This document shows positions 1 to 6,180 of a DNA stretch of 8,675 nt, piece after piece (the stretch's first letter is position 1; the number at the start of each line of letters is the position of its first letter). The stretch comes from Actinomycetota bacterium. Its GTDB lineage: Bacteria > Actinomycetota > Acidimicrobiia > Acidimicrobiales > Ilumatobacteraceae. Under the pieces are notes generated by a model. The model made no database searches, was not told the origin of the DNA, and saw only the letters and a list, made by a program, of their open reading frames with translations. The position numbers were made by a program, and so were the translations under genes. The DNA lies in contig WLEG01000067.1 of the NCBI GenBank assembly GCA_009704425.1, positions 1-8,675 of the forward strand, given 5' to 3'.

Positions 1-2
1 AC

Positions 3-269
3 GGCGTGCGCGCCGGAAACGTCATCGCGTTCGGTGTGGACGGCTACAAGGGCAAGGAAACCGTGGTCGTGGTGGCCGAGGTCAAGACCGACGATCCGGA
101 TTCGGTGCGACAGGCGATCCACCATGCCGCCCTCGAGGTGTCGGGGCTTCCGCCCCGTGACGTCATGTTGGTCCGGCCGGGAACGTTGCCCAAGACGAGC
201 AGCGGCAAACTGCAACGCGCCAAGTGTCGGGAGTCCTACCTCGCCGACGAATTGGATCTGGTGGGCTGA
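3..269 (+). CDS. AMP-forming acyl ligase (fatty-acyl-AMP/acyl-CoA ligase), C-terminal end only
   Basis: This is the last 88 codons of an adenylate-forming enzyme whose 5' part lies before the window. It is the small C-terminal lid domain. The fragment contains RAGNVIAFGVDGYKGKE, then the closing A10-type motif LPKTSSGKLQR. The lysine of that motif, at 207-209, is the conserved residue that contacts substrate during adenylation in this superfamily. The tail LQRAKCRESYLADEL resembles FadD-type fatty-acyl-AMP ligases and related polyketide or mycolate loading enzymes more than short-chain acyl-CoA synthetases, but the deciding N-terminal region is missing, so the acyl substrate and the final acceptor (CoA or a carrier protein) are unknown. 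The frame is open from the window edge, so the first GTG at 6 is not a proposed start. The TGA stop lies three bases from the stop of the convergent cluster. Confidence 0.85.
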   Translation, partial: GVRAGNVIAFGVDGYKGKETVVVVAEVKTDDPDSVRQAIHHAALEVSGLPPRDVMLVRPGTLPKTSSGKLQRAKCRESYLADELDLVG

Positions 270-272
270 CCG

Positions 273-569
273 CTACGGATTGATGTTGCGAATGTCGATG
301 GTGGTCTGTCCCGATCGTGATGGTCCGCTGATCGGAACGATTCGTCCCGGGCACGTGCGAGAAACGCGGGCCTGACCCGAACCGATGGTCGAGGCGTCGG
401 GCGACGCGAAGACGACGGTGTCGATGCAACCGGAATCGCGCCGACTCTCGGAGGCGTTCACGGACCACGCCAGGATCGGGACGATGGGAGAGACGACGAT
501 GAGTGCGGTCAACCCTGTCGCCAGATGGCGACGTGCGTTCGAATAGATGTGCGACACATGGGACGACAC
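273..569 (-). CDS. possible small exported or membrane-anchored protein, unknown function
   Basis: I do not recognise this family. From the GTG at 569 the frame gives 98 residues. A basic stretch (ARRH, residues 12-15) is followed by a hydrophobic run at about 16-35 and then VNA-SES, which looks like a signal-peptidase site or the end of a single membrane anchor. The remaining 60 or so residues are polar, rich in Ser, Thr and Gly, with two cysteines (C48, C73) that could form a disulfide outside the cytoplasm. About three quarters of its codons end in G or C, a little less than its neighbours. The start is uncertain: GTG at 557 and TTG at 587 are alternatives, and none has a well-placed Shine-Dalgarno (an AAGAAGG lies 15 bases before the TTG). 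It follows the LLM oxidoreductase on the same strand. The TAG stop is three bases from the convergent acyl-ligase stop. It could be a chance ORF, but the signal-like N-terminus and lack of any other gene here favour a real one. Confidence 0.5.
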   Translation of the reverse strand: MSSHVSHIYSNARRHLATGLTALIVVSPIVPILAWSVNASESRRDSGCIDTVVFASPDASTIGSGQARVSRTCPGRIVPISGPSRSGQTTIDIRNINP

Positions 570-625
570 GCCGCCGACCCACGGCAACGACGTGAGTGCG
601 AGCCTTCTTGAGGAAGTCTGTACGG

Positions 626-1645
626 TCAGGCGGCGCTCAGCGCGGCCATCACCTTGCCCCAGCGCTCGGGGTCGCTCTTGTACGGGGCGTAGAACGAGAT
701 GCGTTCGATCACGTCGCCGTACCGGTGGCTCAATTCGGGGGCGATCTGCTCGGGTTCGCCCACCACCGCGAAGGTGTTCAACACCTCGTCGGTGATCTCG
801 TTGCCCATCTCCACCCACTTGCCCTGCTTCGACAACGAGTTGAGGCGATCCTGCAGGTCGCCCCAACCGTGCAGTTCGAGGACCGGGCGATAGGCCGGCG
901 TGGAACCGTAGAAGGCGATCTGTTGACGGGTGCCCGCGCTGGCCTTGACGAGTTCGTCCTCGTTGTTCCCGGTCACGACGAAACTGGGGCCGACGATCTC
1001 GAAACCCTCCATGGTCTTGCCGACCTTGGCCCGACCGCGCTCGAGGGCCGGGATGGTGACCTCGCGGAGGTAACGCTCGGTGGTGAATCCGTGGCAGATG
1101 AAACCGTCGCACACCTCGCCGGCCACCTCGGTCATCAACTCGCCCACACCGGCGAGGAAGATCTTCGGTTTGCCGTGGGCCGAAATGTCGGAGGCGGCGG
1201 GGGTGAAGAACGGGGTCATCAGCGTGTGCGTGTAGAACTCGCCGCGGAAGTCCAGTTTCGCCCCGGTCAGCCAGGTGTCCCAGATCGCGTGGATGGCCAA
1301 CACCATCTCGCGCATGCGTGCGGCGGGCTTGCTCCACGGCATGCTGAAACGCTTGGTGATGTGGGGTTGGATCTGACTGCCGAGACCGAGGATGAAACGA
1401 CCCTTGGAGAACGCCTGCAGGTCCCACGCGGTGTTGGCCAACGTCATCGGGCTGCGCGCGAACGCCACCGCGATCGACGTTCCCAGTTCGACCCTGCTGG
1501 TGTGTTCGGCGGCCAGAAGCAATGGAAGGAACGGGTCGTGGCTGGTTTCGGCCGTCCACGCACCGCTGTAGCCGGCGGCCTCGGCTTCCTTGGCACTGGC
1601 CGCGGCCTCGTGCAGGTTCAGACTGATTCCACCGTCGACCTTCAT
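626..1645 (-). CDS. LLM-class F420-dependent oxidoreductase (TIGR03617-like)
   Basis: The 339-residue product is a luciferase-like monooxygenase-fold enzyme, a TIM barrel that in this branch uses reduced or oxidised coenzyme F420 for hydride transfer in the cytoplasm. The N-terminus KVDGGISLNL opens the first strand. An SHDPFLPLLLAAEHTSRVEL stretch (about residues 35-54), FARSPMTLAN (about 62-71) and SKGRFILGLGSQIQPHITKRF (about 80-100) are typical of the MSMEG_2256-type subfamily (TIGR03617). Length is normal for the family. The ATG is preceded by a strong GAGGAGGA ribosome site. The gene lies 42 bases after the PAC2 gene on the same strand, so they are probably cotranscribed. The substrate cannot be read from sequence; enzymes of this broad class act on lipids, sugars-phosphate and xenobiotics. 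Position next to an acyl ligase and an APH-like kinase suggests acyl or lipid metabolism, which is only inference. Confidence 0.94.
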   Translation of the reverse strand: MKVDGGISLNLHEAAASAKEAEAAGYSGAWTAETSHDPFLPLLLAAEHTSRVELGTSIAVAFARSPMTLANTAWDLQAFSKGRFILGLGSQIQPHITKRFSMPWSKPAARMREMVLAIHAIWDTWLTGAKLDFRGEFYTHTLMTPFFTPAASDISAHGKPKIFLAGVGELMTEVAGEVCDGFICHGFTTERYLREVTIPALERGRAKVGKTMEGFEIVGPSFVVTGNNEDELVKASAGTRQQIAFYGSTPAYRPVLELHGWGDLQDRLNSLSKQGKWVEMGNEITDEVLNTFAVVGEPEQIAPELSHRYGDVIERISFYAPYKSDPERWGKVMAALSAA

Positions 1646-1648
1646 GGG

Positions 1649-1656
1649 TCCTCCTC
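1649..1656 (-). promoter_or_regulatory. Shine-Dalgarno of the LLM oxidoreductase gene
   Basis: On the minus strand GAGGAGGA ends three bases before the ATG at 1645 (core GGAGG four bases away). It is the clearest ribosome site in the window and fixes this start. Its strength contrasts with the apparently leaderless first genes of the divergent clusters, as expected if this gene is translated from the interior of a polycistronic message. Confidence 0.75.
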
Positions 1657-1687
1657 GACTCGGGTGAGAAGGAAACTAGTGCCCGCG

Positions 1688-2596
1688 TCAGGGCAGGTCG
1701 GGGTTCGCGTCGCGGAGGAACGCCTCCAGCTCGGCGGTGAGTTCCTCGGGGGTGGGGATGTCCTTCTCGGACAGCAACTCACTGTTGGTGTCCGCGGACG
1801 GCCGTGGCGCCATGGTGTCGTAGGCCTGCTCCAGCTTTTCGACCATCTCCTGATGCTCGGTGTTCTTGGCCACCAGTCGGTCGAGGCGTTCGGTCTGGAT
1901 GACCGCCTCCTGCTGGAGCGACCCGCGGTCGAAGACCAGCCCGGTGGTGTCCTTCAGTCCGTCGAGCAGTGCGACCGCGGCGGCGGGGTAGGTCATGGCC
2001 GGGATGTACTGGGGCACTTGGGCCCAGATGCTGATGGAGGGGATGCCCGCGTCGTGGAGAACCTGTTCGAGGACGGCCGCCATGCCGGCCGGGACGTCGA
2101 CCGATGTGCGCACGAAGGCGTGCTTGTTCAAGAGGTCGGACGACGGTGTGGTGCAGGAGAGGTTGCTCGGACGCGTGTGCGGGGTGGGGAAGGGATAGGC
2201 GCCCAGGCCGACCATCATCGACACGTCGAGTCTCAGACACAATTCACGCACCGCCGCCGAGAAGCGATGCCACGCCGAGTCCGGCTCGGAGCCCGTGAGG
2301 ATGAGCACGTCGCGTCCGTTGCGATCGTGGCCCGCGTACAGATCGATGCTCGGCCACTCGATGTTGCTGTTGCGTCCGTCGCGAATCTCCATCGTCGGTC
2401 GACGAGCACGGAAGTCGATGAAGACGTCGGCATCGAACGTGGCGACGGGGATCGGATTGATCTGGGCCTCGATGGCGTTCATGGCCTCGTTCGCCGCGCC
2501 GGCGGCGTCGATCCAACCCTGCAACATCACGACCAGCACGGGTTTGCCGAGACGCGGCAACTCGCCGTTCAATTCGACGTCGGGAATGGAACTCAT
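1688..2596 (-). CDS. PAC2 family protein (proteasome-assembly-chaperone-like fold)
   Basis: The 302-residue product belongs to the PAC2 superfamily (COG1938/COG2047 type), relatives of eukaryotic proteasome assembly chaperones with a phosphorylase/hydrolase-like alpha-beta fold. The exact biochemical role in bacteria is not established. Visible landmarks are the N-terminal strand and turn KPVLVVMLQGWIDAAGAANEA (about 18-38), FDADVFIDFRARRP (about 54-67), the VLILTGSEPDSAWHRF segment, the VGLGAYPFPTPHTRP loop, and SISIWAQVPQYIPAMTYPAAAVALL in the second half. The last 70 or so residues are charged and helical (ERLDRLVAKN, VEKLEQAYDTM), probably a short coiled coil, ending in an acidic PTPEELTAELEAFLRD segment. 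The ATG overlaps the TGA of the upstream phosphotransferase gene as ATGA, a classic sign of translational coupling, so the two products are likely made in step. No proteasome gene is visible in the window. Confidence 0.92.
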   Translation of the reverse strand: MSSIPDVELNGELPRLGKPVLVVMLQGWIDAAGAANEAMNAIEAQINPIPVATFDADVFIDFRARRPTMEIRDGRNSNIEWPSIDLYAGHDRNGRDVLILTGSEPDSAWHRFSAAVRELCLRLDVSMMVGLGAYPFPTPHTRPSNLSCTTPSSDLLNKHAFVRTSVDVPAGMAAVLEQVLHDAGIPSISIWAQVPQYIPAMTYPAAAVALLDGLKDTTGLVFDRGSLQQEAVIQTERLDRLVAKNTEHQEMVEKLEQAYDTMAPRPSADTNSELLSEKDIPTPEELTAELEAFLRDANPDLP

Positions 2597-3627
2597 GACA
2601 GTCGTCCGAGCATTTCCTCGGCACGGGCCGCCGCGCCGAGAACCTGTTGGTTGAACGGTTCGAGTTCGGCGGGGTCACGCTGTCCCAGCGCGCCCCCGAG
2701 ATAGCGGGCGTAGACGCCCTCGAGAATGCAGACCAACTTCCAGAAGGCGAAGGCGACGTAGAAGTCCAGTTGCGAGGTGTCGCGACCGCTGACTTCGGCG
2801 TAGCGGGCGGCCAGATCGGCGCGATCGAGGAAGCCGGGGGCGGAACACGCCGAACCGGTCCACGCCGACGCGTCGTCACCCGGTCCGGTCCAGTACACCA
2901 TCAGCAAACCGAGATCGGCCATCGGATCTCCGAGGGTGCAGATCTCCCAGTCCAGAACCGCGATGACGTTTCCGTCCGGGTCGACCATGCAGTTGTCGAG
3001 GCGGTAGTCCCCGTGCACCAGAGAGGCGGGACCCTGTTCGGGGATGCGGGCCAGCAACGCGTCGTGGACCCGGTCGACCGCCGGAAGTTCACGGGTCTTC
3101 TGCTGGTTCCACTGTCCGTACCAACGCTTGAGTTGTCGGGCGATGTATCCCTCGTGGCGGCCGAGGTCTCCGAGGCCGACGCGCGTGGGATCGACGCGAT
3201 GAATGGCGGCCATCGTGTCGACGATCGACTCACTGGCGCGACGACGGGCGTCGGGAGTGAGCAATGTCTCGGCCGCGTCACGGTCGCGAACGACCAAGCC
3301 GTCGACGAACTTCATCACGTAGAAGGGCGCATCGTTGACGGCGGGGTCGTCGCAGAAGCCCACCGCGGGGGCGACGGGAACCGGGGTGTCCCGCAACGCA
3401 TGGATGATCCGATGCTCGCGCCCCATGTCGTGTGCGCTGGCCAGCACGTGGCCGAGCGGAGGCCGGCGGAGCACGAAGCGGTTGCCATTGGCGGATGTGA
3501 CGCGATACGTCAGGTTCGAATGTCCTCCGGCGATCACGTCGAAGCGGAACGGGCCCTGCGCTCCGGCGACGTTGTGCTCCAACCAGTCGGTGACCGCGTC
3601 GATTCGTATACCCGGTGCGTCGGACAC
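2593..3627 (-). CDS. APH-like phosphotransferase family protein (ACAD10/11 kinase-domain type)
   Basis: The product (344 residues from GTG at 3627) has the aminoglycoside-phosphotransferase kinase fold: a glycine-rich GGHSNLTYRV loop at 34-43, FVLRRPP at 51-57, a helix-C acid in GREHRII (E71), the catalytic HGDYRLDN at 205-212 and the metal-binding DWEICTLGDP starting at D226. The spacing and the RRPP and GDPMADLG signatures match the group related to the kinase domains of ACAD10/ACAD11 rather than antibiotic kinases. Members of that group are linked to fatty-acid and hydroxyacyl-CoA catabolism, so a small-molecule or acyl substrate is more likely than drug resistance. It is the first gene of the minus cluster; its stop overlaps the PAC2 start by four bases. 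The frame stays open far upstream on this strand, but homology begins just after this GTG, and a TAnnnT box seven bases upstream suggests a leaderless message starting at it. A GGAGGGG stretch 13 bases upstream is too distant to be a convincing ribosome site. Confidence 0.91.
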   Translation of the reverse strand: MSDAPGIRIDAVTDWLEHNVAGAQGPFRFDVIAGGHSNLTYRVTSANGNRFVLRRPPLGHVLASAHDMGREHRIIHALRDTPVPVAPAVGFCDDPAVNDAPFYVMKFVDGLVVRDRDAAETLLTPDARRRASESIVDTMAAIHRVDPTRVGLGDLGRHEGYIARQLKRWYGQWNQQKTRELPAVDRVHDALLARIPEQGPASLVHGDYRLDNCMVDPDGNVIAVLDWEICTLGDPMADLGLLMVYWTGPGDDASAWTGSACSAPGFLDRADLAARYAEVSGRDTSQLDFYVAFAFWKLVCILEGVYARYLGGALGQRDPAELEPFNQQVLGAAARAEEMLGRLS

Positions 3628-3662
3628 GGCGCATACGGTACCCCTCCACGAACGCGTTTCGA
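3628..3662 (-). promoter_or_regulatory. candidate leaderless promoter of the phosphotransferase-PAC2-LLM cluster
   Basis: Reading on the minus strand, a -10-like TACCGT (3640-3635) is followed by exactly seven bases and then the GTG start at 3627. That would place transcription initiation on or next to the start codon. Sixteen bases upstream of the box is TCGAAA (3662-3657), matching four of six positions of the sigma-70 -35 consensus TTGACA. Actinobacteria commonly use TAnnnT boxes seven or so bases before leaderless starts. The assignment is from pattern only. Confidence 0.45.
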
Positions 3663-3668
3663 TATCGA
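3651..3668. promoter_or_regulatory. adjacent palindromes at the centre of the divergent intergenic region, possible operator
   Basis: Two perfect palindromes abut here: AACGCGTT (3651-3658) and TCGATATCGA (3659-3668). They sit at the midpoint of the 63-bp gap and between the two divergent -10-like boxes, where a dimeric regulator could influence both promoters. Short palindromes of this composition also arise by chance in GC-rich, CG-dinucleotide-rich DNA, so an operator role is unproven. Confidence 0.3.
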
Positions 3669-3677
3669 GAGCCCCGA

Positions 3678-3690
3678 TAACGTCCCCCTC
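3678..3690 (+). promoter_or_regulatory. candidate leaderless promoter (-10 box) of the thioredoxin-glpD cluster
   Basis: TAACGT at 3678-3683 (within GATAACGT) is followed by seven bases of pyrimidines (ccccctc) and then the ATG at 3691. No Shine-Dalgarno is present; the stretch just before the ATG is C-rich and cannot pair with the 16S tail. The arrangement mirrors the promoter facing the other way. I see no good -35 at 16-18 bases upstream. Confidence 0.45.
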
Positions 3691-4395
3691 ATGTACATCG
3701 ACGTCACCGACGCCTCGTTCGAGAACGACGTTCTGGCCCGCTCCATGACCGTGCCGGTGGTCGTCGATCTGTGGGCTCCGTGGTGCGAGCCGTGCAAGAC
3801 GCTCGGTCCGATCATCGAACGTGTCGTGGCGGCCACGAACGGCAAGGTCGTTCTGGCCAAGGTCAACATCGACGAGAACCCCGGCATCGCCCAGGCCTTC
3901 CGTGTTCAGTCGATCCCCGCGGTCTTCGCCGTTGCGGACGGTCGTGCGATGCCCATGTTCCAGGGTGCCCAACCCGAGCACGTCGTCAAGCAATACGTCG
4001 ACATGTTGTTGCCGTCCGCCCAGGACGAGGTGATCGCCGATCTGTTGGCCAAGGGCGACGAGGAGAGCCTGCAGGCGGTGCTCGGAATCGATCCCGGCAA
4101 CGAGGTCGCCATCGTCGCGTTGGCGGGCATCCTCACCGCCCGCGGTCAGGGCGAGGACGCCTTGGCTTTGTTGGCGCGCGTTCCCGAGACCGACGAGGTT
4201 CGCAAAGCGGCCGCCGCCGCGCGGTTGTCGATGCGACCCGCCGACGATTTCGACGCTCAACTCGCCGGTCTGCTCGACAGCGTGAAGGCCGACGAGGGCG
4301 CGCGCCAGCAGTTCCTCGACATTCTCGAGTTGATGGGCGCCGAGGATCCGCGCACCGCGGGTTGGCGCAAGAAGCTCACCGCGCGCTTGTTCTGA
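3691..4395 (+). CDS. thioredoxin-TPR protein, CnoX/YbbN-like chaperedoxin
   Basis: The 234-residue cytoplasmic product has an N-terminal thioredoxin domain (about 1-108) and a C-terminal helical TPR-like region (about 110-234). The active site is WAPWCEPCK with C32 and C35, and the cis-proline is P76 in QSIPAVF, so the redox centre is complete. E. coli CnoX (YbbN) instead has SxxC and works as a holdase linked to GroEL/DnaK; homologues with an intact CxxC can reduce disulfides. The C-terminal part (LLAKGDEESLQAVLGIDPGN, then LLDSVKADEGARQQFLDILELMG and a closing TAGWRKKLTARLF) matches the TPR_20-like tail of this family. Length fits family members that are slightly shorter than E. coli CnoX. 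The start is the ATG nearest the domain, with no Shine-Dalgarno and a TAnnnT box seven bases upstream. glpD begins nine bases after the stop. Confidence 0.92.
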   Translation: MYIDVTDASFENDVLARSMTVPVVVDLWAPWCEPCKTLGPIIERVVAATNGKVVLAKVNIDENPGIAQAFRVQSIPAVFAVADGRAMPMFQGAQPEHVVKQYVDMLLPSAQDEVIADLLAKGDEESLQAVLGIDPGNEVAIVALAGILTARGQGEDALALLARVPETDEVRKAAAAARLSMRPADDFDAQLAGLLDSVKADEGARQQFLDILELMGAEDPRTAGWRKKLTARLF

Positions 4396-4404
4396 GGGCT
4401 CACG

Positions 4405-6129
4405 ATGCCCGTCATTGCCTCCTTGGGATCGTCGGCGGCGGATCGCGTCGGCGACGAGGTCGACGTGATCGTCATCGGTGGTGGCATCACCGGAATCTGC
4501 GTGGCCCGCGAGGCCGCGTCGCGAGGGCTGAGCGTCGTGCTGTTCGAAGCGAACGACTTCGGCTCGGGCACCAGTTCGGCGACCACCAAGTACATCCACG
4601 GTGGCATCCGCTATCTGGAGCAGTTCGACATCGAGGTGGTGCGCGAAAGCCTGCGCGAACGACGCATCCTCGCGTTGGGCGCCCCGCACCTGGTGGAGCA
4701 GACCCGATTCATCATGCCGGCATGGCGATGGAGCAAACCGCCCACCGCGCTCATCGGGGCGGGGGTTCTGTTGTACGACGCGTTGTCGTTCGATCGCAAC
4801 CGCCACGCGCCCGACAGCCTGCGCATCCCGCATCCGCGATGGCTGTCGCGTCGACGGTTGCTGGACGCGGTTCCGTGGCTCGACCGTGACGGTCTGCAGG
4901 GCGCGTTCGCGTACCACGACACCTTGAACATCCATCCCGAACGACTGTTGCTCGCCTACGCCAAGTCGGCGGCGGTGGCCGGCGCTCACTTGTTCAATCA
5001 CGCACGGGTGACGGCCTTCGTGGGGTCGCAGTCCGGAGGGGTCTTCCGGGTGGAAGGCGTGCGGGTGTCGCACGGGTCGCGGGAGCGCGAGGTTCGGGCC
5101 CGGGTGGTGGTGAACGCCGCCGGACCCTGGATCGACACGGTGTTGGCCACCCTCGGACGCCCGACGGGCGTGGGAGTGGATCGTTCCAAGGGGGTTCACG
5201 TGCTGACGCGCCCCCTCGGCGGTCCGGGTCGGGTGACCGACGCCGTCTTCGCCCGCGCGCGTTCGGGCCGCCACGTGATCGTGTCGCCGTGGATGGGCAA
5301 GTCGTTCATCGGCCCGACCGACACGCCCATCGAGGGTGACGAATCATCGGTGGTGGTCGACCCCTCGGATGTGGACCTCATCTTGGACACCGTCAATTCG
5401 ACGATGGCTCCCGACGCCGATCGGTTGACGGTGGACGACGTGGAGATGACCACCGTCGGTGTGCGTCCGTTGATTCGCACCGGCGCCGAGGACGAGGGTG
5501 GTGGCACGTACTCGGCGAGTCGCCGTCACGAGCTGTACCACCACACGGACCATGGGGTGGCGAACCTGTGGTCGATCGGTGGAGGAAAGTGGACGACCGG
5601 CCGCGCCACCGCCGAACAGATGGTGGACCGCTTGTTCGAGAACGAACTGTCCGGACGACGGTCGCGACGATTCGACTCGCGCCGGACGGAGGCGTTCGGC
5701 GCCTTCGCCTGGGCCGAGGACGCCGACCCGTTCCTGCGGGCGGCGGCCGAGGAGTTGGTGTCACTCGGGTTGACCGCTCGTTCGGCCGAGACCGTGGCCC
5801 GCCTGTACGGAAGCGAGTACGCGCGCATCGCCGACATCGTGCGCGCCGATGCCGATCTGGCCGGGGTCATCGGCGACGGTGCCGACGACGTGGGTGCTCA
5901 GGTCGTCTTCGCGGTGACCCACGAATCCGCGCTCACCCTGTCGGACGTGATCGACCGTCGATTGGTGGCGGGCACCACCGGCCACGTGAGTCGCGCGACC
6001 CTCGAGAACGTGGCGCGCATCGCCGCACCGTTGTGGGGCTGGGACGAACGTCGAACCGTCGACGAGGTGCGGCGCGAACACGATCGACGAACCGTCACCA
6101 CCACCCACTGGCGCACACCCACGACCTGA
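4405..6129 (+). CDS. glpD: FAD-dependent glycerol-3-phosphate dehydrogenase (aerobic type)
   Basis: The 574-residue enzyme oxidises sn-glycerol-3-phosphate to dihydroxyacetone phosphate and passes electrons through FAD to the membrane quinone pool; it is a peripheral inner-membrane protein. The dinucleotide-binding motif VIGGGITG lies at 23-30, followed by the acidic ribose-binding end of strand two (LFEAND, E48) and the GlpD signature SSATTKYIHGGIRYLE at 57-72. Later landmarks are VNAAGPWID, SKGVHVL, the substrate arginine region VGVRPLIR (351-358) and the C-terminal FAD contact GGGKWTTGR (392-400). The last 130 or so residues form the usual helical C-terminal domain (DAFxxxx-type region with THESALTLSDVIDRR). 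Length is typical. The ATG follows the thioredoxin stop by nine bases, and a GAGGG overlapping that stop codon serves as ribosome site, so the two are cotranscribed. No glpK, glpF or glp regulator is in view. Confidence 0.96.
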   Translation: MPVIASLGSSAADRVGDEVDVIVIGGGITGICVAREAASRGLSVVLFEANDFGSGTSSATTKYIHGGIRYLEQFDIEVVRESLRERRILALGAPHLVEQTRFIMPAWRWSKPPTALIGAGVLLYDALSFDRNRHAPDSLRIPHPRWLSRRRLLDAVPWLDRDGLQGAFAYHDTLNIHPERLLLAYAKSAAVAGAHLFNHARVTAFVGSQSGGVFRVEGVRVSHGSREREVRARVVVNAAGPWIDTVLATLGRPTGVGVDRSKGVHVLTRPLGGPGRVTDAVFARARSGRHVIVSPWMGKSFIGPTDTPIEGDESSVVVDPSDVDLILDTVNSTMAPDADRLTVDDVEMTTVGVRPLIRTGAEDEGGGTYSASRRHELYHHTDHGVANLWSIGGGKWTTGRATAEQMVDRLFENELSGRRSRRFDSRRTEAFGAFAWAEDADPFLRAAAEELVSLGLTARSAETVARLYGSEYARIADIVRADADLAGVIGDGADDVGAQVVFAVTHESALTLSDVIDRRLVAGTTGHVSRATLENVARIAAPLWGWDERRTVDEVRREHDRRTVTTTHWRTPTT

Positions 6130-6180
6130 GTCGAGCCGCTCGTCGGATGGCGCCGACGGGAACGGAGCGAGGACAGCGAG

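Noticed and set aside
311..335. Inverted repeat CCGATC...GATCGG as terminator for the convergent genes
   Set aside because: The loop of 13 bases is long, there is no T run, and it lies within the small ORF's frame.
596..2704. A 702-codon open frame on the plus strand, antisense to the LLM and PAC2 genes
   Set aside because: Its translation is rich in Arg, Gly, Val and His with no domain signature, as expected for the complement of GC-rich codons. The minus strand here encodes two clear protein families with proper starts and a coupled overlap.
2593..3627. Aminoglycoside resistance kinase
   Set aside because: The fold is shared, but the FVLRRPP and GDPMADLG signatures and the operon context match the ACAD10/11-type metabolic group, not drug-modifying enzymes.
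2647..3690. Upstream extension of the thioredoxin frame on the plus strand
   Set aside because: This part is antisense to the phosphotransferase gene and has the composition of a shadow frame. The thioredoxin fold begins at the ATG at 3691.
3628..5274. Long upstream extension of the phosphotransferase frame on the minus strand (to 5274)
   Set aside because: The extension is antisense to the thioredoxin and glpD genes and lacks family features. Kinase homology begins just inside the GTG at 3627, giving a normal family length.
6141..6158. Inverted repeat CGTCGG-6-CCGACG between glpD and comEA as a terminator
   Set aside because: The stem is only six strong pairs with no T run, and such repeats are common in this CG-rich DNA. 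The 51-bp gap and shared direction fit read-through into comEA equally well.
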